A stretch of 17,686 nucleotides of DNA from an uncultured bacterium (GCA_934875375.1 CAKXHL010000024.1:397-18082), one strand, 5' to 3'. Positions 7,385 through 13,881 are shown, counted from the first letter of the stretch. Made by a program: numbers and translations. Notes: generated from the sequence alone by a model not told the origin.

Positions 7385-7876
7385 ATGACAAGAAGAGACA
7401 AAACCAATTATTATCTGGATATTGCGGAAACCGTACTGACCCGCGGCACCTGTATGCGCCGGTTGTACGGGGCGATCATCGTCAAAAACGATCAGATTAT
7501 TTCCACTGGCTATGTAGGCGCGCCGCGTGGGAGGGCCAACTGCACCGATCTGGGCTATTGCACCCGGGACAGGCTGCAAATCCCCAGAGGACAGCGGTAT
7601 GAGTTGTGCCGCTCGGTTCACGCTGAGGCAAACGCGATCATCCACGCTGCAAGGGCGGATATGATCGGCGCTACCATGTATCTGGTGGGACGGGAATGTG
7701 CAACCGGCGCATATGTGCAGAACGCCAACTCCTGCGCCATGTGTAAACGCATGATTATCAACGCCGGAATTGATACGGTAATTGTCCGGGACGATAAAGA
7801 ACACTTCCGAGTGATCAGCGTCAAGGATGAATGGATTGAAAAGGATGAATCGCTGGAGGGGTCTTTTGGGTATTGA
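7385..7876 (+). CDS. dCMP deaminase / ComEB-type cytidine deaminase family protein
   Basis: A 163-residue zinc-dependent deaminase fold. The catalytic motif is HAE at 79-81 (SVHAEANAII), with the second zinc ligands C117 and C120 in SCAMCKRMI; this gives the H/C-A-E ... C-x2-C pattern. The insertion ANCTDLGYCTRDRLQIPRGQ (51-70) with C53, C59 and C75 is the extra cysteine-rich loop of the dCMP deaminase/ComEB branch. The usual activity is dCMP to dUMP for thymidylate synthesis. The usual PCxxC proline is Ser116 here, so the exact substrate is less certain. The ribosome binding site AGGGAGGG lies just upstream of the ATG. It sits divergently from rsmA and has its own promoter. Confidence 0.87.
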   Translation: MTRRDKTNYYLDIAETVLTRGTCMRRLYGAIIVKNDQIISTGYVGAPRGRANCTDLGYCTRDRLQIPRGQRYELCRSVHAEANAIIHAARADMIGATMYLVGRECATGAYVQNANSCAMCKRMIINAGIDTVIVRDDKEHFRVISVKDEWIEKDESLEGSFGY

Positions 7877-7879
7877 CCC

Positions 7880-7908
7880 TTGAGATTCTGCTGGGAAAAT
7901 GGTATACT
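7880..7908 (+). promoter_or_regulatory. Promoter of the NERD-like gene
   Basis: TTGAGA (7880-7885), a 17-base spacer and TATACT (7903-7908), starting just after the deaminase stop. The gene downstream is therefore transcribed separately. Confidence 0.62.
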
Positions 7909-7966
7909 AATACAATCGGCCGCAAGTCGGGCCGTACGGAAGATTTTTGACAAAGGATGATGCGTT

Positions 7967-8587
7967 TTGCCGAACTGGAACCTTTCAAATGAGACAATGC
8001 TGGCGTTGGGCCTTACGGCGGTGGCGCTGGTGTTTTTGCTGATTCTCTGGATGATCCGGCGCAGTACCAATCCCAAGGTCTGCCGAAAAAAGGTCGTTGG
8101 AATTCTTAAACGCTACGCTGCGATCCGGCAGTTTCGGGTTCTGACAGACCTGGATTTGGAATTGGATGGCAGAACCGCCCATTTTGATCAGGTGCTGATC
8201 GGATTTTATGGAATTTCTTTTTTCACCTGCCTGCCGGAATCCGCTGCCTATTATGGGCAGCAGCGGGACGAAAAATGGAGTAGAGTGGACGCAGACGGCA
8301 AAAAGACATATCTTCCCAACCCGCTGATTGCCGGGGAGCAGGGGATCGATACGGTACGCCGTATTTTCGCGAAAAATAATGTTTATAATATCCAGATGGA
8401 ACATCTGGTGGTTTTTGCCGGCGCCAGAAAAAAGACAGAGGTATATGTGAAGGCTTCTGTTCCCACATTGAAGCGCAAAGAACTCAAACAGCTGCTTGAC
8501 AAGGTCAAATATCAAAAGGACAACAGTGTGGATGTGGAAATGCTGGCCGGACTTTTGGAAAAATACGCCGGCAAAAGCGCGCATTAA
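7967..8587 (+). CDS. Membrane-anchored NERD-like domain protein, active site degenerate
   Basis: A 206-residue protein starting at TTG. AAAGGA lies 9 bases upstream, and the nearby ATG (7957) opens a frame that stops after 11 codons. Residues 11-31 are one strongly hydrophobic span followed by RR, giving an N-terminal anchor with the bulk in the cytoplasm. Residues ~45-160 resemble the nuclease-related NERD fold: a helix, then LELDGRTAHFDQVLIGFYGI (64-83), W104, and NPLIAGEQGIDTVRRIF (118-134). In canonical NERD domains the equivalent strand ends in (I/V)ExK. Here it reads FFTC (85-88), so the catalytic Glu and Lys are missing and only D74 remains. Nuclease activity is unlikely; a binding or scaffolding role is possible. 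The NERD assignment is a distant-similarity judgement. Confidence 0.6.
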   Translation: MPNWNLSNETMLALGLTAVALVFLLILWMIRRSTNPKVCRKKVVGILKRYAAIRQFRVLTDLDLELDGRTAHFDQVLIGFYGISFFTCLPESAAYYGQQRDEKWSRVDADGKKTYLPNPLIAGEQGIDTVRRIFAKNNVYNIQMEHLVVFAGARKKTEVYVKASVPTLKRKELKQLLDKVKYQKDNSVDVEMLAGLLEKYAGKSAH

Positions 8588-8598
8588 AAGATCTTTGC

Positions 8599-8627
8599 TT
8601 GACATTTCCTGCGCGTTTTTTTATAAT
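8599..8627 (+). promoter_or_regulatory. Perfect consensus sigma-A promoter of the riboswitch-OadB operon
   Basis: TTGACA (8599-8604), exactly 17 bases, and TATAAT (8622-8627): both hexamers match consensus. The expected start is G8634, three bases before the Mn aptamer. Initiation should be strong and constitutive, leaving control to the RNA downstream. Confidence 0.9.
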
Positions 8628-8636
8628 GCAATAGGT

Positions 8637-8725
8637 AAAAGGGAGTAGCAAACAGCATGCGTGCTGTGGTATTCTGCGTCAATCCGAAGTCACTTTCCGC
8701 GGATACTCTAAGTTGCAAGACTTTT
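8637..8725 (+). promoter_or_regulatory. yybP-ykoY manganese riboswitch aptamer
   Basis: The leader matches the Mn2+-sensing yybP-ykoY aptamer element by element. P1.1 is AAAAG (8637-8641) with CTTTT (8721-8725). The conserved internal loop is GGAGTA (8642-8647) facing AAGA (8717-8720). P1.2 is GC (8648-8649) with GC (8715-8716). P2 is ACAGCA/TGCTGT (8652-8657 with 8662-8667). P3.1 is GTATTC/GGATAC (8669-8674 with 8701-8706). The conserved L3 GTCAATCC is at 8678-8685, and P3.2 is GAAG/TTTC (8686-8689 with 8694-8697). The optional P4 is absent. The consensus landmarks GGGAGTAGC, GTCAAT and GCAAGAC are all present in order. Known members bind Mn2+ between L1 and L3 and turn on Mn homeostasis genes. 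The aptamer's 3' strand is the 5' arm of the following terminator, so Mn2+ binding should prevent termination. Confidence 0.88.
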
Positions 8726-8759
8726 ATTATGGGTTTCGTCCATAATAAAAGTCTTTTTT
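8717..8759 (+). terminator. Riboswitch expression-platform terminator
   Basis: AAGACTTTTATTATGG (8717-8732) pairs perfectly with the complementary 16 bases at 8740-8755 around a GTTTCGT loop, ending in six T (8754-8759). Its first nine bases are also the aptamer's AAGA loop strand and P1.1 3' strand, so aptamer and terminator are mutually exclusive. This is the layout of a transcriptional ON switch. Confidence 0.93.
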
Positions 8760-8818
8760 GTTGCTTTTCCCGAAGAAGTTTTCACTGCCGCAGCGCGGCG
8801 GGAAAGGAGTTTTTACAA

Positions 8819-9949
8819 ATGGCGGATCTTTTCAGCAACGTGACCGAGATCCAATGGCAGATGGTGGTCATGTGGGTTATCGGCGGCCTTTTGATCTGGC
8901 TGGCAATTAAAAAAGAAATGGAGCCTACTCTGTTGCTGCCCATGGGCTTTGGTGCAATTTTGGTTAACCTGCCCTGGTCCGGCGCGGTGGATCAGGCCTA
9001 TCCTACTGGAGTGGAACACGGCCCAATCGACGTGTTGTTTAACGCAGGTATTGCCAACGAGCTGTTCCCGCTTTTGCTGTTCATCGGCATTGGTGCAATG
9101 ATCGATTTCGGGCCTTTGCTCGCTAACCCCAAAATGATGCTTTTTGGTGCGGCAGCTCAGTTCGGTATCTTTTTCACCTTGAGCTTGGCGCGGTTTTTGG
9201 GCTTCTCGTTGGAAGACGCGGCTTCTGTTGCGATCATCGGCGCGGCAGACGGCCCTACCTCTATCTTTGTGTCCCAGTATTTTAACTCCAATTATATTGG
9301 CGCAATCATTGTCGCCGCTTATTCCTACATGGCGCTGGTCCCAATTGTGCAGCCGGCGGTTATCAAACTGATTACTACCAAAAAAGAGCGGCAGATCAAA
9401 ATGGATTATGCGGCTTCGGCAGTGTCCAAACCGGTTCGTATCCTGTTCCCGATTCTAATTACCGTAATTGCTGGAATTATCGCGCCCCGCTCGGTAGCAC
9501 TGGTCGGCTTTTTGATGTTCGGCAACCTGATTCGGGAATGCGGCGTATTGGGCAGCCTTTCCCAGTCGGCGCAAAAAGAACTGGCGAACCTGATTACCTT
9601 GCTGTTGGGTCTTACCGTATCCACCAAAATGCAGTGGCAGGCTTTTCTGAATCCGCAGACTTTGATGATTATGGGCCTTGGTTTAATCGCCTTTATCTTT
9701 GACACTGCCGGCGGCGTGCTGTTTGCAAAATTCCTCAACCTGTTCTCTAAAAAGAAGATCAACCCCATGATTGGTGCGGCGGGCATTTCTGCGTTCCCCA
9801 TGTCTTCTCGTGTGGTACATAAAATGGGGCTGGCAGAAGACCCCAGTAACTTCTTGCTGATGCATGCGGCGGCGGCTAATGTGTCCGGCCAGATTGCTTC
9901 GGTTATCGCTGGGGGATTAATCATTACCTTGGTTTCCAACGCGCTGTAA
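8819..9949 (+). CDS. Sodium ion-translocating decarboxylase beta subunit family protein (OadB/GcdB/MmdB-like)
   Basis: The start at 8819 is chosen because GGAAAGGAG lies 9 bases upstream. The open frame extends in-frame to 8657, but that part overlaps the riboswitch and terminator. The product has 376 residues and about 9-11 membrane spans. Family landmarks: LAIKKEMEPTLLLPMGFGAI (28-47), ELFPLLLFIGIGAMIDFGPL (81-100), AIIGAADGPTSIFVSQYF (138-155) with Asp144 matching the essential Na+/H+-handling Asp of OadB, AAYSYMALVPIVQPAVIKLI (166-185), and NFLLMHAAAANVSGQIAS (344-361). In classic complexes this subunit couples carboxybiotin decarboxylation to Na+ export. No alpha (carboxyltransferase), biotin carrier or full OadG gene is nearby; only a 43-residue membrane peptide follows. 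Control by an Mn2+ riboswitch is unexpected and suggests a role in metal or cation homeostasis (inference). Confidence 0.92.
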   Translation: MADLFSNVTEIQWQMVVMWVIGGLLIWLAIKKEMEPTLLLPMGFGAILVNLPWSGAVDQAYPTGVEHGPIDVLFNAGIANELFPLLLFIGIGAMIDFGPLLANPKMMLFGAAAQFGIFFTLSLARFLGFSLEDAASVAIIGAADGPTSIFVSQYFNSNYIGAIIVAAYSYMALVPIVQPAVIKLITTKKERQIKMDYAASAVSKPVRILFPILITVIAGIIAPRSVALVGFLMFGNLIRECGVLGSLSQSAQKELANLITLLLGLTVSTKMQWQAFLNPQTLMIMGLGLIAFIFDTAGGVLFAKFLNLFSKKKINPMIGAAGISAFPMSSRVVHKMGLAEDPSNFLLMHAAAANVSGQIASVIAGGLIITLVSNAL

Positions 9950-9964
9950 AAGGAGGATTTTACC

Positions 9965-10096
9965 ATGTTTAACGTACAGGCTTTGCTGGAAAGTCTGCCC
10001 ATGATGGGCTACGGTATGCTGGGAATTTTCATCGCTGTGGCGGTCATTATTCTGACGGTGGTTGTATTAGGCAAAATTTTTCCGGTAAAAAAATAA
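9965..10096 (+). CDS. 43-residue single-span membrane protein, OadG-like small subunit
   Basis: The ribosome binding site AAGGAGG (9950-9956) overlaps the end of the OadB-like gene and lies 8 bases before the ATG, so the two are translationally close and co-transcribed. The peptide begins MFNVQALLESLPMMGYGMLG. A hydrophobic span follows (~18-36, IFIAVAVIILTVVVLGKIF), with a PVKK end. The layout of a short amphipathic head with GYGMLGIF, one span and a basic tail resembles the N-terminal part of OadG, which holds the beta subunit in Na+-pumping decarboxylases. The periplasmic/metal-binding tail of full OadG is absent. It is probably a stabilising partner of the preceding protein. Confidence 0.82.
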   Translation: MFNVQALLESLPMMGYGMLGIFIAVAVIILTVVVLGKIFPVKK

Positions 10097-10109
10097 CGAT
10101 TCGATTTAT

Positions 10110-10138
10110 AAAAAGCCGTGGTTTTTCCACGGCTTTTT
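10110..10138. terminator. Bidirectional terminator between the OadB operon and spoVAF
   Basis: AAAAAGCCGTGG (10110-10121) pairs with CCACGGCTTTTT (10127-10138), a perfect 12-bp stem with a T5 loop. It has T runs on both strands and lies between two convergent genes, so it serves both. Confidence 0.92.
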
Positions 10139-10148
10139 GTTTTGTCGT

Positions 10149-11531
10149 TTAGTGGTTTTCCAGCTTACGGCGGACAAAAGTGCGCTTAAAATCCCGGGCA
10201 TTAAAGGGAATCAGCGGGTAAAGATAGCTTTTGCCCGACAGCGTGCGAGTACTGCATAAGAGAATCAAAGACAGGAGGATTCCACCTGCAAAGCCCCACA
10301 GTCCAAAGCAACCAGTGAGGATCAGAAGCCCCAATCGGATGAATTTAAAGGCGAATCCCAATTCCAGGCTTGGCTGGGCATAATTAGCGATTGCGGTAAA
10401 GGCTGCATACAGAATGGTTTCCGGCACAAACCACCCGGACTGGACCGCAAAATCTCCCAGCAGAAGCGCTCCGATAATACTCAAGGAGTTGCTCATAATG
10501 CTGGGAGTATTGGTAGACGCCATACGAAGTCCATCCACAGCGAATTCCAGCACCAGCAGCTGTGCTAAAAGCGGCACGCCATTGGGTTTTGACACACCGA
10601 TAAAGGACAGCCACGGAGGAATCCACTGAGGATGTTCCACCAACAAAAGCCACAACGGGGTTAAAAACAGGGTTAATAGAAAAATGGCGATACGGGTAAT
10701 CCGCAAATACGTTCCGGTAATGGGAGGAAAATAATAGTCGTCCGCTTCCCGGAAAAAATCAAAAATGCCAGATGGCAGAATCATAGCAGAGGGGGAATTG
10801 TCTACCAGGATGATGATGCGGCCCTCCAGCAAGGCGGCAGCGGCAGTATCCGGCCGTTCTGTATAACGTGTTTTGGGAAAGGGATTGCGCCATTTGCTGG
10901 AAATCAGCGCTTCTGCCAAGCTCTCCTGGCTCATAATCAACCCCTGTACCTTGATATGCCCAATCCGCTCCTTGACCCGCTGTACCAATTCCAGATCTGC
11001 CCGGTTCTCCATATAGCAAACCACGATATCTGTATGGGAACTTTCACCCGCGGAAAGGATTGACATAGTCAGTTTTGGATCCCGGATGCGTCGGCGGATC
11101 AAAGCGGTATTGAAAACCACTGTTTCCACAAAGCCATCGCGGCTTCCACGCAGGACCTTATCTTTTTCCGGTTCTTCCACACTGCGGACAGGATAGGTTC
11201 GAATATCAATCAGCGTACAGGAAGAAAAGCCTTGAATAAACAGACCCAGATTCCCTGATAAAATCGCTGTGCAGGCGGCATCCAGCTGATCCTCATCTGC
11301 AACCTCCACGTATGGGATAATTCTGCGGGAAAAGCTTTGCATATCCGGGGTTTGGTCCCAAACGGAATGGTCCAGCTTGAGGAAATACTCCAGCATTTTT
11401 TCCATGACTTCATCTTTTATCATACCATCTACAAATAAAAGAGTACACGGTCGGCCGGCAATCTCCATATCCCGGCGAACCAGGTCGAAGGATTTTTCCG
11501 GCTGGAGGATTCCCAGTATTTTTTCCAGCAT
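10149..11531 (-). CDS. spoVAF: Spore membrane protein SpoVAF (GerA family)
   Basis: A 460-residue GerA-family protein. The N-terminal ~270 residues are soluble: GRPCTLLFVDGMIKDEVMEK (26-45), then IDIRTYPVRSVEEPEKDKVL, RGSRDGFVETVVFNTALIRR, SSHTDIVVCYM and the FDFFREADDYYFPPITGTYL block. About five to six membrane spans follow from ~285. RGSRDGFVET and the ending SGKSYLYPLIPFNARDFKRTF fit SpoVAF better than GerAA/GerKA receptor subunits, which typically read RGPREGFTE. SpoVAF sits in the spore inner membrane and supports SpoVA-channel Ca-dipicolinate release in Bacillus. It is somewhat shorter than the Bacillus subtilis protein (493). No other spoVA gene is adjacent. An AAAGGGGG ribosome binding site precedes the ATG; I found no convincing sigma-G promoter. 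Confidence 0.85.
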   Translation of the reverse strand: MLEKILGILQPEKSFDLVRRDMEIAGRPCTLLFVDGMIKDEVMEKMLEYFLKLDHSVWDQTPDMQSFSRRIIPYVEVADEDQLDAACTAILSGNLGLFIQGFSSCTLIDIRTYPVRSVEEPEKDKVLRGSRDGFVETVVFNTALIRRRIRDPKLTMSILSAGESSHTDIVVCYMENRADLELVQRVKERIGHIKVQGLIMSQESLAEALISSKWRNPFPKTRYTERPDTAAAALLEGRIIILVDNSPSAMILPSGIFDFFREADDYYFPPITGTYLRITRIAIFLLTLFLTPLWLLLVEHPQWIPPWLSFIGVSKPNGVPLLAQLLVLEFAVDGLRMASTNTPSIMSNSLSIIGALLLGDFAVQSGWFVPETILYAAFTAIANYAQPSLELGFAFKFIRLGLLILTGCFGLWGFAGGILLSLILLCSTRTLSGKSYLYPLIPFNARDFKRTFVRRKLENH

Positions 11532-11667
11532 TAAAAGACCCCCTTTGGTTGTCTATTGTTTGCGGAAAAGGCCCTTTTTATACCAAACAAATAAGGCAAG
11601 GCAGGAATAACTGTCATACCGTATTTGGACTTCCTTTTACCCTTTGAACTGATTTAGGATATAAACA

Positions 11668-11698
11668 ACCTCCCTTCTTCGAAATGACAAAGGGAGGT
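11668..11698 (-). terminator. Hairpin downstream of the DUF3788 fragment
   Basis: ACCTCCCTT (11668-11676) pairs with AAGGGAGGT (11690-11698), 9 bp with a 13-base loop. On the minus strand a moderately T-rich TTGTTTATATCC follows. It lies 92 bases beyond the stop of the DUF3788 fragment. The rest of 11532-11789 shows no gene. Confidence 0.45.
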
Positions 11699-11789
11699 AT
11701 ATTTACAGATAGCAACTGCTCAATAAACTGGAATATATGTATGCTTCATTATCCACAGGATTATATTCGTCCTCATTATTTTAAAACTG

Positions 11790-12098
11790 TCAACCTCTGC
11801 GAATATCAATAAGGCGAAAAATATCTGAATACATGTTCGCTTTATCTTCTAAATCAATCATGAGCCATCTTTGACCATTTCCATCTTTGGTTTGGCAGTA
11901 AATATCTCTTAATATTGGATTAAATTCTTGCAAGATAGCTTTGACAGCGTCTTTTTCTTTTTTACCTACAACAACTAAAACGGTAAAATAATTTTCTCTG
12001 GGGTATATCGTGCACAAGGTCTTACCTGATTTTTTGAATTTTACATTCCAACCATATTCCCAACTGCACGAACTAAATTCAATTTGTTCTTTACAATT
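11790..12098 (-). pseudogene. DUF3788 family protein, C-terminal fragment
   Basis: About 103 residues ending at TGA 11792-11790 read GWNVKFKKSGKTLCTIYP, ENYFTVLVVVGKKEKDAVKA, GNGQRWLMIDLEDKANMYSD and IFRLIDIRRG. These are the landmarks of the DUF3788 fold (K-S-G-K-x-L-C-T-I-Y-P ... W-L-M-I-x-(V/L) ... RR). The family is normally ~140 residues. The first ~35 residues are missing: upstream of 12098 the frame continues only as the antisense of the Rha fragment on the other strand. No start codon with a ribosome binding site is visible. It looks like an old chromosomal gene cut by a rearrangement. The function of DUF3788 is unknown. Confidence 0.66.
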
Positions 12099-12102
12099 AT
12101 AT

Positions 12103-12480
12103 TTTGAAACAGAACGCGGAAGGGCATATAAAGAGTACCTTATGAACCGAGACGGGTTTTCTCTGCTTGTCATGGGTTTTACAGGAAAAGAAACGCTGGA
12201 ATGGAAACTGAAATATATTGATGCCTTCAACAAAATGGAGGCGTTTATCCAAGAGCGAAGATCTTCTGAATGGCTGTTAACCCGAAAGCAAGGAAAATTG
12301 ATTCGCCGCTGCGAAACAGACATGTTAGCAAACTTAGTAGAATATGCAGAATCTCAGGGAAGCCGGAACATGAGGGGAAAGGTATATACAGTCTATTCTA
12401 AGCTGATAAATGATTTGGTTGGTATTCAGAGCGGGCAGCGTGATTCGGTACCCTTTAAAACAATTTCGGTCATTGCTTAA
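12103..12480 (+). pseudogene. Phage Rha-family regulatory protein, internal fragment
   Basis: From about 12103 the frame reads ETERGRAYKEYLMNRDGFSL, LVMGFTGKETLEWKLKYIDAFNKM, where the Rha family has RDGFTLLxMGFTGKxAxxFKxxYIxxFNxME. It then continues EYAESQGSRNMRGKVYTVYSKLINDLVG and GQRDSVPFKTISVIA, matching the Rha C-terminal region. The N-terminal ~50 residues are missing, and the stop at 12478-12480 cuts the last conserved helix. In temperate phages Rha genes affect lytic growth and are often found in repressor regions. Lying directly against an opposite-strand DUF3788 fragment shows a recombination scar at about 12099-12103. Non-functional as it stands. Confidence 0.72.
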
Positions 12481-12579
12481 GTCAAGCGAATTTACGAAAA
12501 AAGTTAAAATATTTTCAGCGTTTTGAAGTGTGGGAAACCGCATTGCAAAGCGCTTTTTTATTGCCAAAGAGGTGAAAAG

Positions 12580-12960
12580 ATGAACAGAGCAAAACATCAG
12601 TCTGCCGCTTTGCCGGACGAACAGGCGGCGCAGGTTCCGGCAGTGTTCCCGGCATGGGACGCGGCAGGCACCTACGACGCAGGAGACCGGGTGCAGTACG
12701 CGGATGTTTTGTATAAATGCCTGACAGCGCACACGGCGCAGGAAAGCTGGACGCCGGATGTGTCGCCGTCCTTGTGGGCAAAGGTGCTGATCCCAGAGCC
12801 GTCGGTGATTCCCGAATGGGAACAGCCGGGCAGCACCAACGGATATTCCAAAGGAGACAAGGTCACGCACAACGGAAAGACGTGGGAAAGCCTGGTGGAC
12901 AACAACGTATGGGAGCCGGGGGCAGCCGGTACCGAAAGCCTGTGGAAAGAGGTGGTGTAA
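12580..12960 (+). CDS. Prophage protein with two carbohydrate-binding modules (CBM5/12-like)
   Basis: The start at 12580 follows AGAGGTG; an in-frame ATG at 12523 lacks a ribosome binding site. The product has 126 residues. It has two chitin-binding type-3-like repeats. Repeat 1 (~25-69) is AWDAAGTYDAGDRVQYADVL, YKCLTAHTAQESWTPDVSPS, LWAKV. Repeat 2 (~80-125) is EWEQPGSTNGYSKGDKVTHN, GKTWESLVDNNVWEPG, LWKEVV. Both show the W...Y..GD.V...G..Y/W......N..P......W pattern. In Firmicute phages such short proteins sit at the end of the tail gene block, directly before the lysis cassette, and may help the tail bind the cell wall. The next gene starts with GTG directly after its TAA. Confidence 0.78.
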   Translation: MNRAKHQSAALPDEQAAQVPAVFPAWDAAGTYDAGDRVQYADVLYKCLTAHTAQESWTPDVSPSLWAKVLIPEPSVIPEWEQPGSTNGYSKGDKVTHNGKTWESLVDNNVWEPGAAGTESLWKEVV

Positions 12961-13281
12961 GTGGAAAACTGTATTGCACGGGCAGAGCATGAGGAATTTG
13001 CCAAGCGGATCGACGCGGAAAACACCCGCCAGAACCGGCGCATTGAAGCGTTGGAGCAGAGTGTTGACCGGTTTGGCCGGATTGCGTCCTCGGTGGAACG
13101 GCTGGCCACCAACATGGAGGGAATGCTCAAGGAGCAGGAACGGCAGGGGGAACGGCTGGACAAGCTGGAAGGCAAGCCCGGCGAAAACTGGAACGTTACG
13201 GTAAAGAGCATACTGGCCGCCATCGGTTCTGCCATCGGCGGGGGGCTGGTTGTGACCATTGCTACGATGTTGATCAAATAA
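12961..13281 (+). CDS. Prophage XhlA-like (haemolysin-family) membrane protein
   Basis: A GTG start directly abuts the preceding TAA, with GAGGTGG inside the end of the upstream gene as ribosome binding site. The product has 106 residues. Residues 8-72 are heptad-rich and charged (EHEEFAKRIDAENTRQNRRI, NMEGMLKEQERQGERLDKLE), a coiled coil. Residues ~81-104 (VKSILAAIGSAIGGGLVVTI) form one C-terminal membrane span. This is the layout of XhlA, the holin partner encoded upstream of holin and endolysin genes in Bacillus and Clostridium prophages. Position before a holin agrees. The gene itself looks intact, although the lysis cassette around it is broken. Confidence 0.78.
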   Translation: MENCIARAEHEEFAKRIDAENTRQNRRIEALEQSVDRFGRIASSVERLATNMEGMLKEQERQGERLDKLEGKPGENWNVTVKSILAAIGSAIGGGLVVTIATMLIK

Positions 13282-13293
13282 GGAGGAATACAT

Positions 13294-13555
13294 ATGAACC
13301 GTATTAACTGGAAAGTCAGAATTGCAAATAAAACCTTTTGGCTGAGCCTGATCCCGGCAACCCTTTTGCTGGTGCAGGTGGTAGCGTCGGTGTTTGGATT
13401 TACACGGAGAGCTGGGGAACAAGCTGCTGGAAGTGGTCAACGCCCTGTTTGCGGCACTGGCGATTCTCGGAGTAGTTACCGACCCGACCACCGCAGGTGT
13501 GGCAGATTCCCAAAGGGCTATGACCTACAAGGAACCCTATCGGGATGGTGAGTAA
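13294..13555 (+). pseudogene. Phage holin (phi LC3-type), frameshifted
   Basis: A strong ribosome binding site (AAGGAGG) precedes ATG 13294. The first frame gives INWKVRIANKTFWLSLIPAT, LLLVQVVASVFGF, the first half of a phi LC3-family holin. Near 13400-13403 the reading shifts by +1. The second frame gives HGELGNKLLEVVNALFAALA, ILGVVTDPTTAGVADSQRAM and TYKEPYRDGE, stopping at 13553-13555. The DPTTAGxxDSxxAxxY motif is diagnostic for this family. Read straight, the first frame yields a meaningless tail. Holins form membrane pores that release the endolysin. A frameshift in the middle should inactivate it, unless it is a sequencing error. Confidence 0.82.
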
Positions 13556-13569
13556 AATGGATGTTTGGC

Positions 13570-13598
13570 TTGCCGAACTGGATTTAAAATGCTATAAT
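13570..13598 (+). promoter_or_regulatory. Extended -10 promoter for the coiled-coil gene
   Basis: TTGCCG (13570-13575), a 17-base spacer and TGCTATAAT, giving TATAAT at 13593-13598 with an upstream TG. Transcription from about 13605 would exclude the upstream ATG at 13597 as a start. The small downstream gene can therefore be expressed alone. Confidence 0.55.
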
Positions 13599-13623
13599 GG
13601 CGTTCAAGGTGGTGATGGACAAG

Positions 13624-13881
13624 ATGGAACAGGAAATTCTTCAGCAGATTTTAAGTAAGCTGGCAACAATGGAAGCGAATCAAAAGGCAACGAATGATCG
13701 GCTGACCGCAATGGAAGCGAATCAAAAGGCAACGAATGATCGGCTGACAAAAATAGAGGATGATATAGCCGAGTTAAAAGAATCTTCGCAGATCACGCGT
13801 CATTCCGTAAATCTCCTTTTGAATTGGGCGGAAAAATCCGACCGAATTCAGAATATCGGTCTTTATGAGAAAGCAGAATAA
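13624..13881 (+). CDS. Small coiled-coil protein with 14-residue tandem repeat
   Basis: The start is uncertain among 13597, 13615 and 13624. I prefer 13624 because the promoter and the AAGGTGG ribosome binding site (13606-13612) fit it best. From 13624 the product has 85 residues. Two copies of the unit MEANQKATNDRLT(A/K) form a regular helix, followed by IEDDIAELKESSQITRHSVN and LLLNWAEKSDRI. The C-terminal (V)NLLLxWAE block recurs in small, uncharacterised clostridial proteins with variable numbers of similar coiled-coil repeats. Function is unknown; the context is a prophage remnant, but the own promoter and terminator suggest an independent (moron-like) gene. Confidence 0.7.
   Translation: MEQEILQQILSKLATMEANQKATNDRLTAMEANQKATNDRLTKIEDDIAELKESSQITRHSVNLLLNWAEKSDRIQNIGLYEKAE
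13667..13748 (+). repeat. Two identical 40-base direct repeats, 42-base period
   Basis: The 40 bases at 13667-13706 recur exactly at 13709-13748. The 42-base period keeps frame and encodes the duplicated 14-residue coiled-coil unit. Exact DNA identity shows the duplication is recent or maintained by slippage. Confidence 0.93.

Noticed and set aside
8657..8818. In-frame 54-residue N-terminal extension of the OadB-like protein
   Set aside because: It overlaps the riboswitch and terminator hairpin and has no ribosome binding site, while the ATG at 8819 has a strong one and matches the family's usual start.
11571..11640. Sigma-G promoter for spoVAF (GTATG with CCTTATT about 18 bases later)
   Set aside because: The -10-like element deviates too far from CATnnTA to call, although sporulation control is expected.
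13667..13748. CRISPR-like array
   Set aside because: Only two copies, with no spacer (2 bases between), inside a coding frame; it is a protein repeat.
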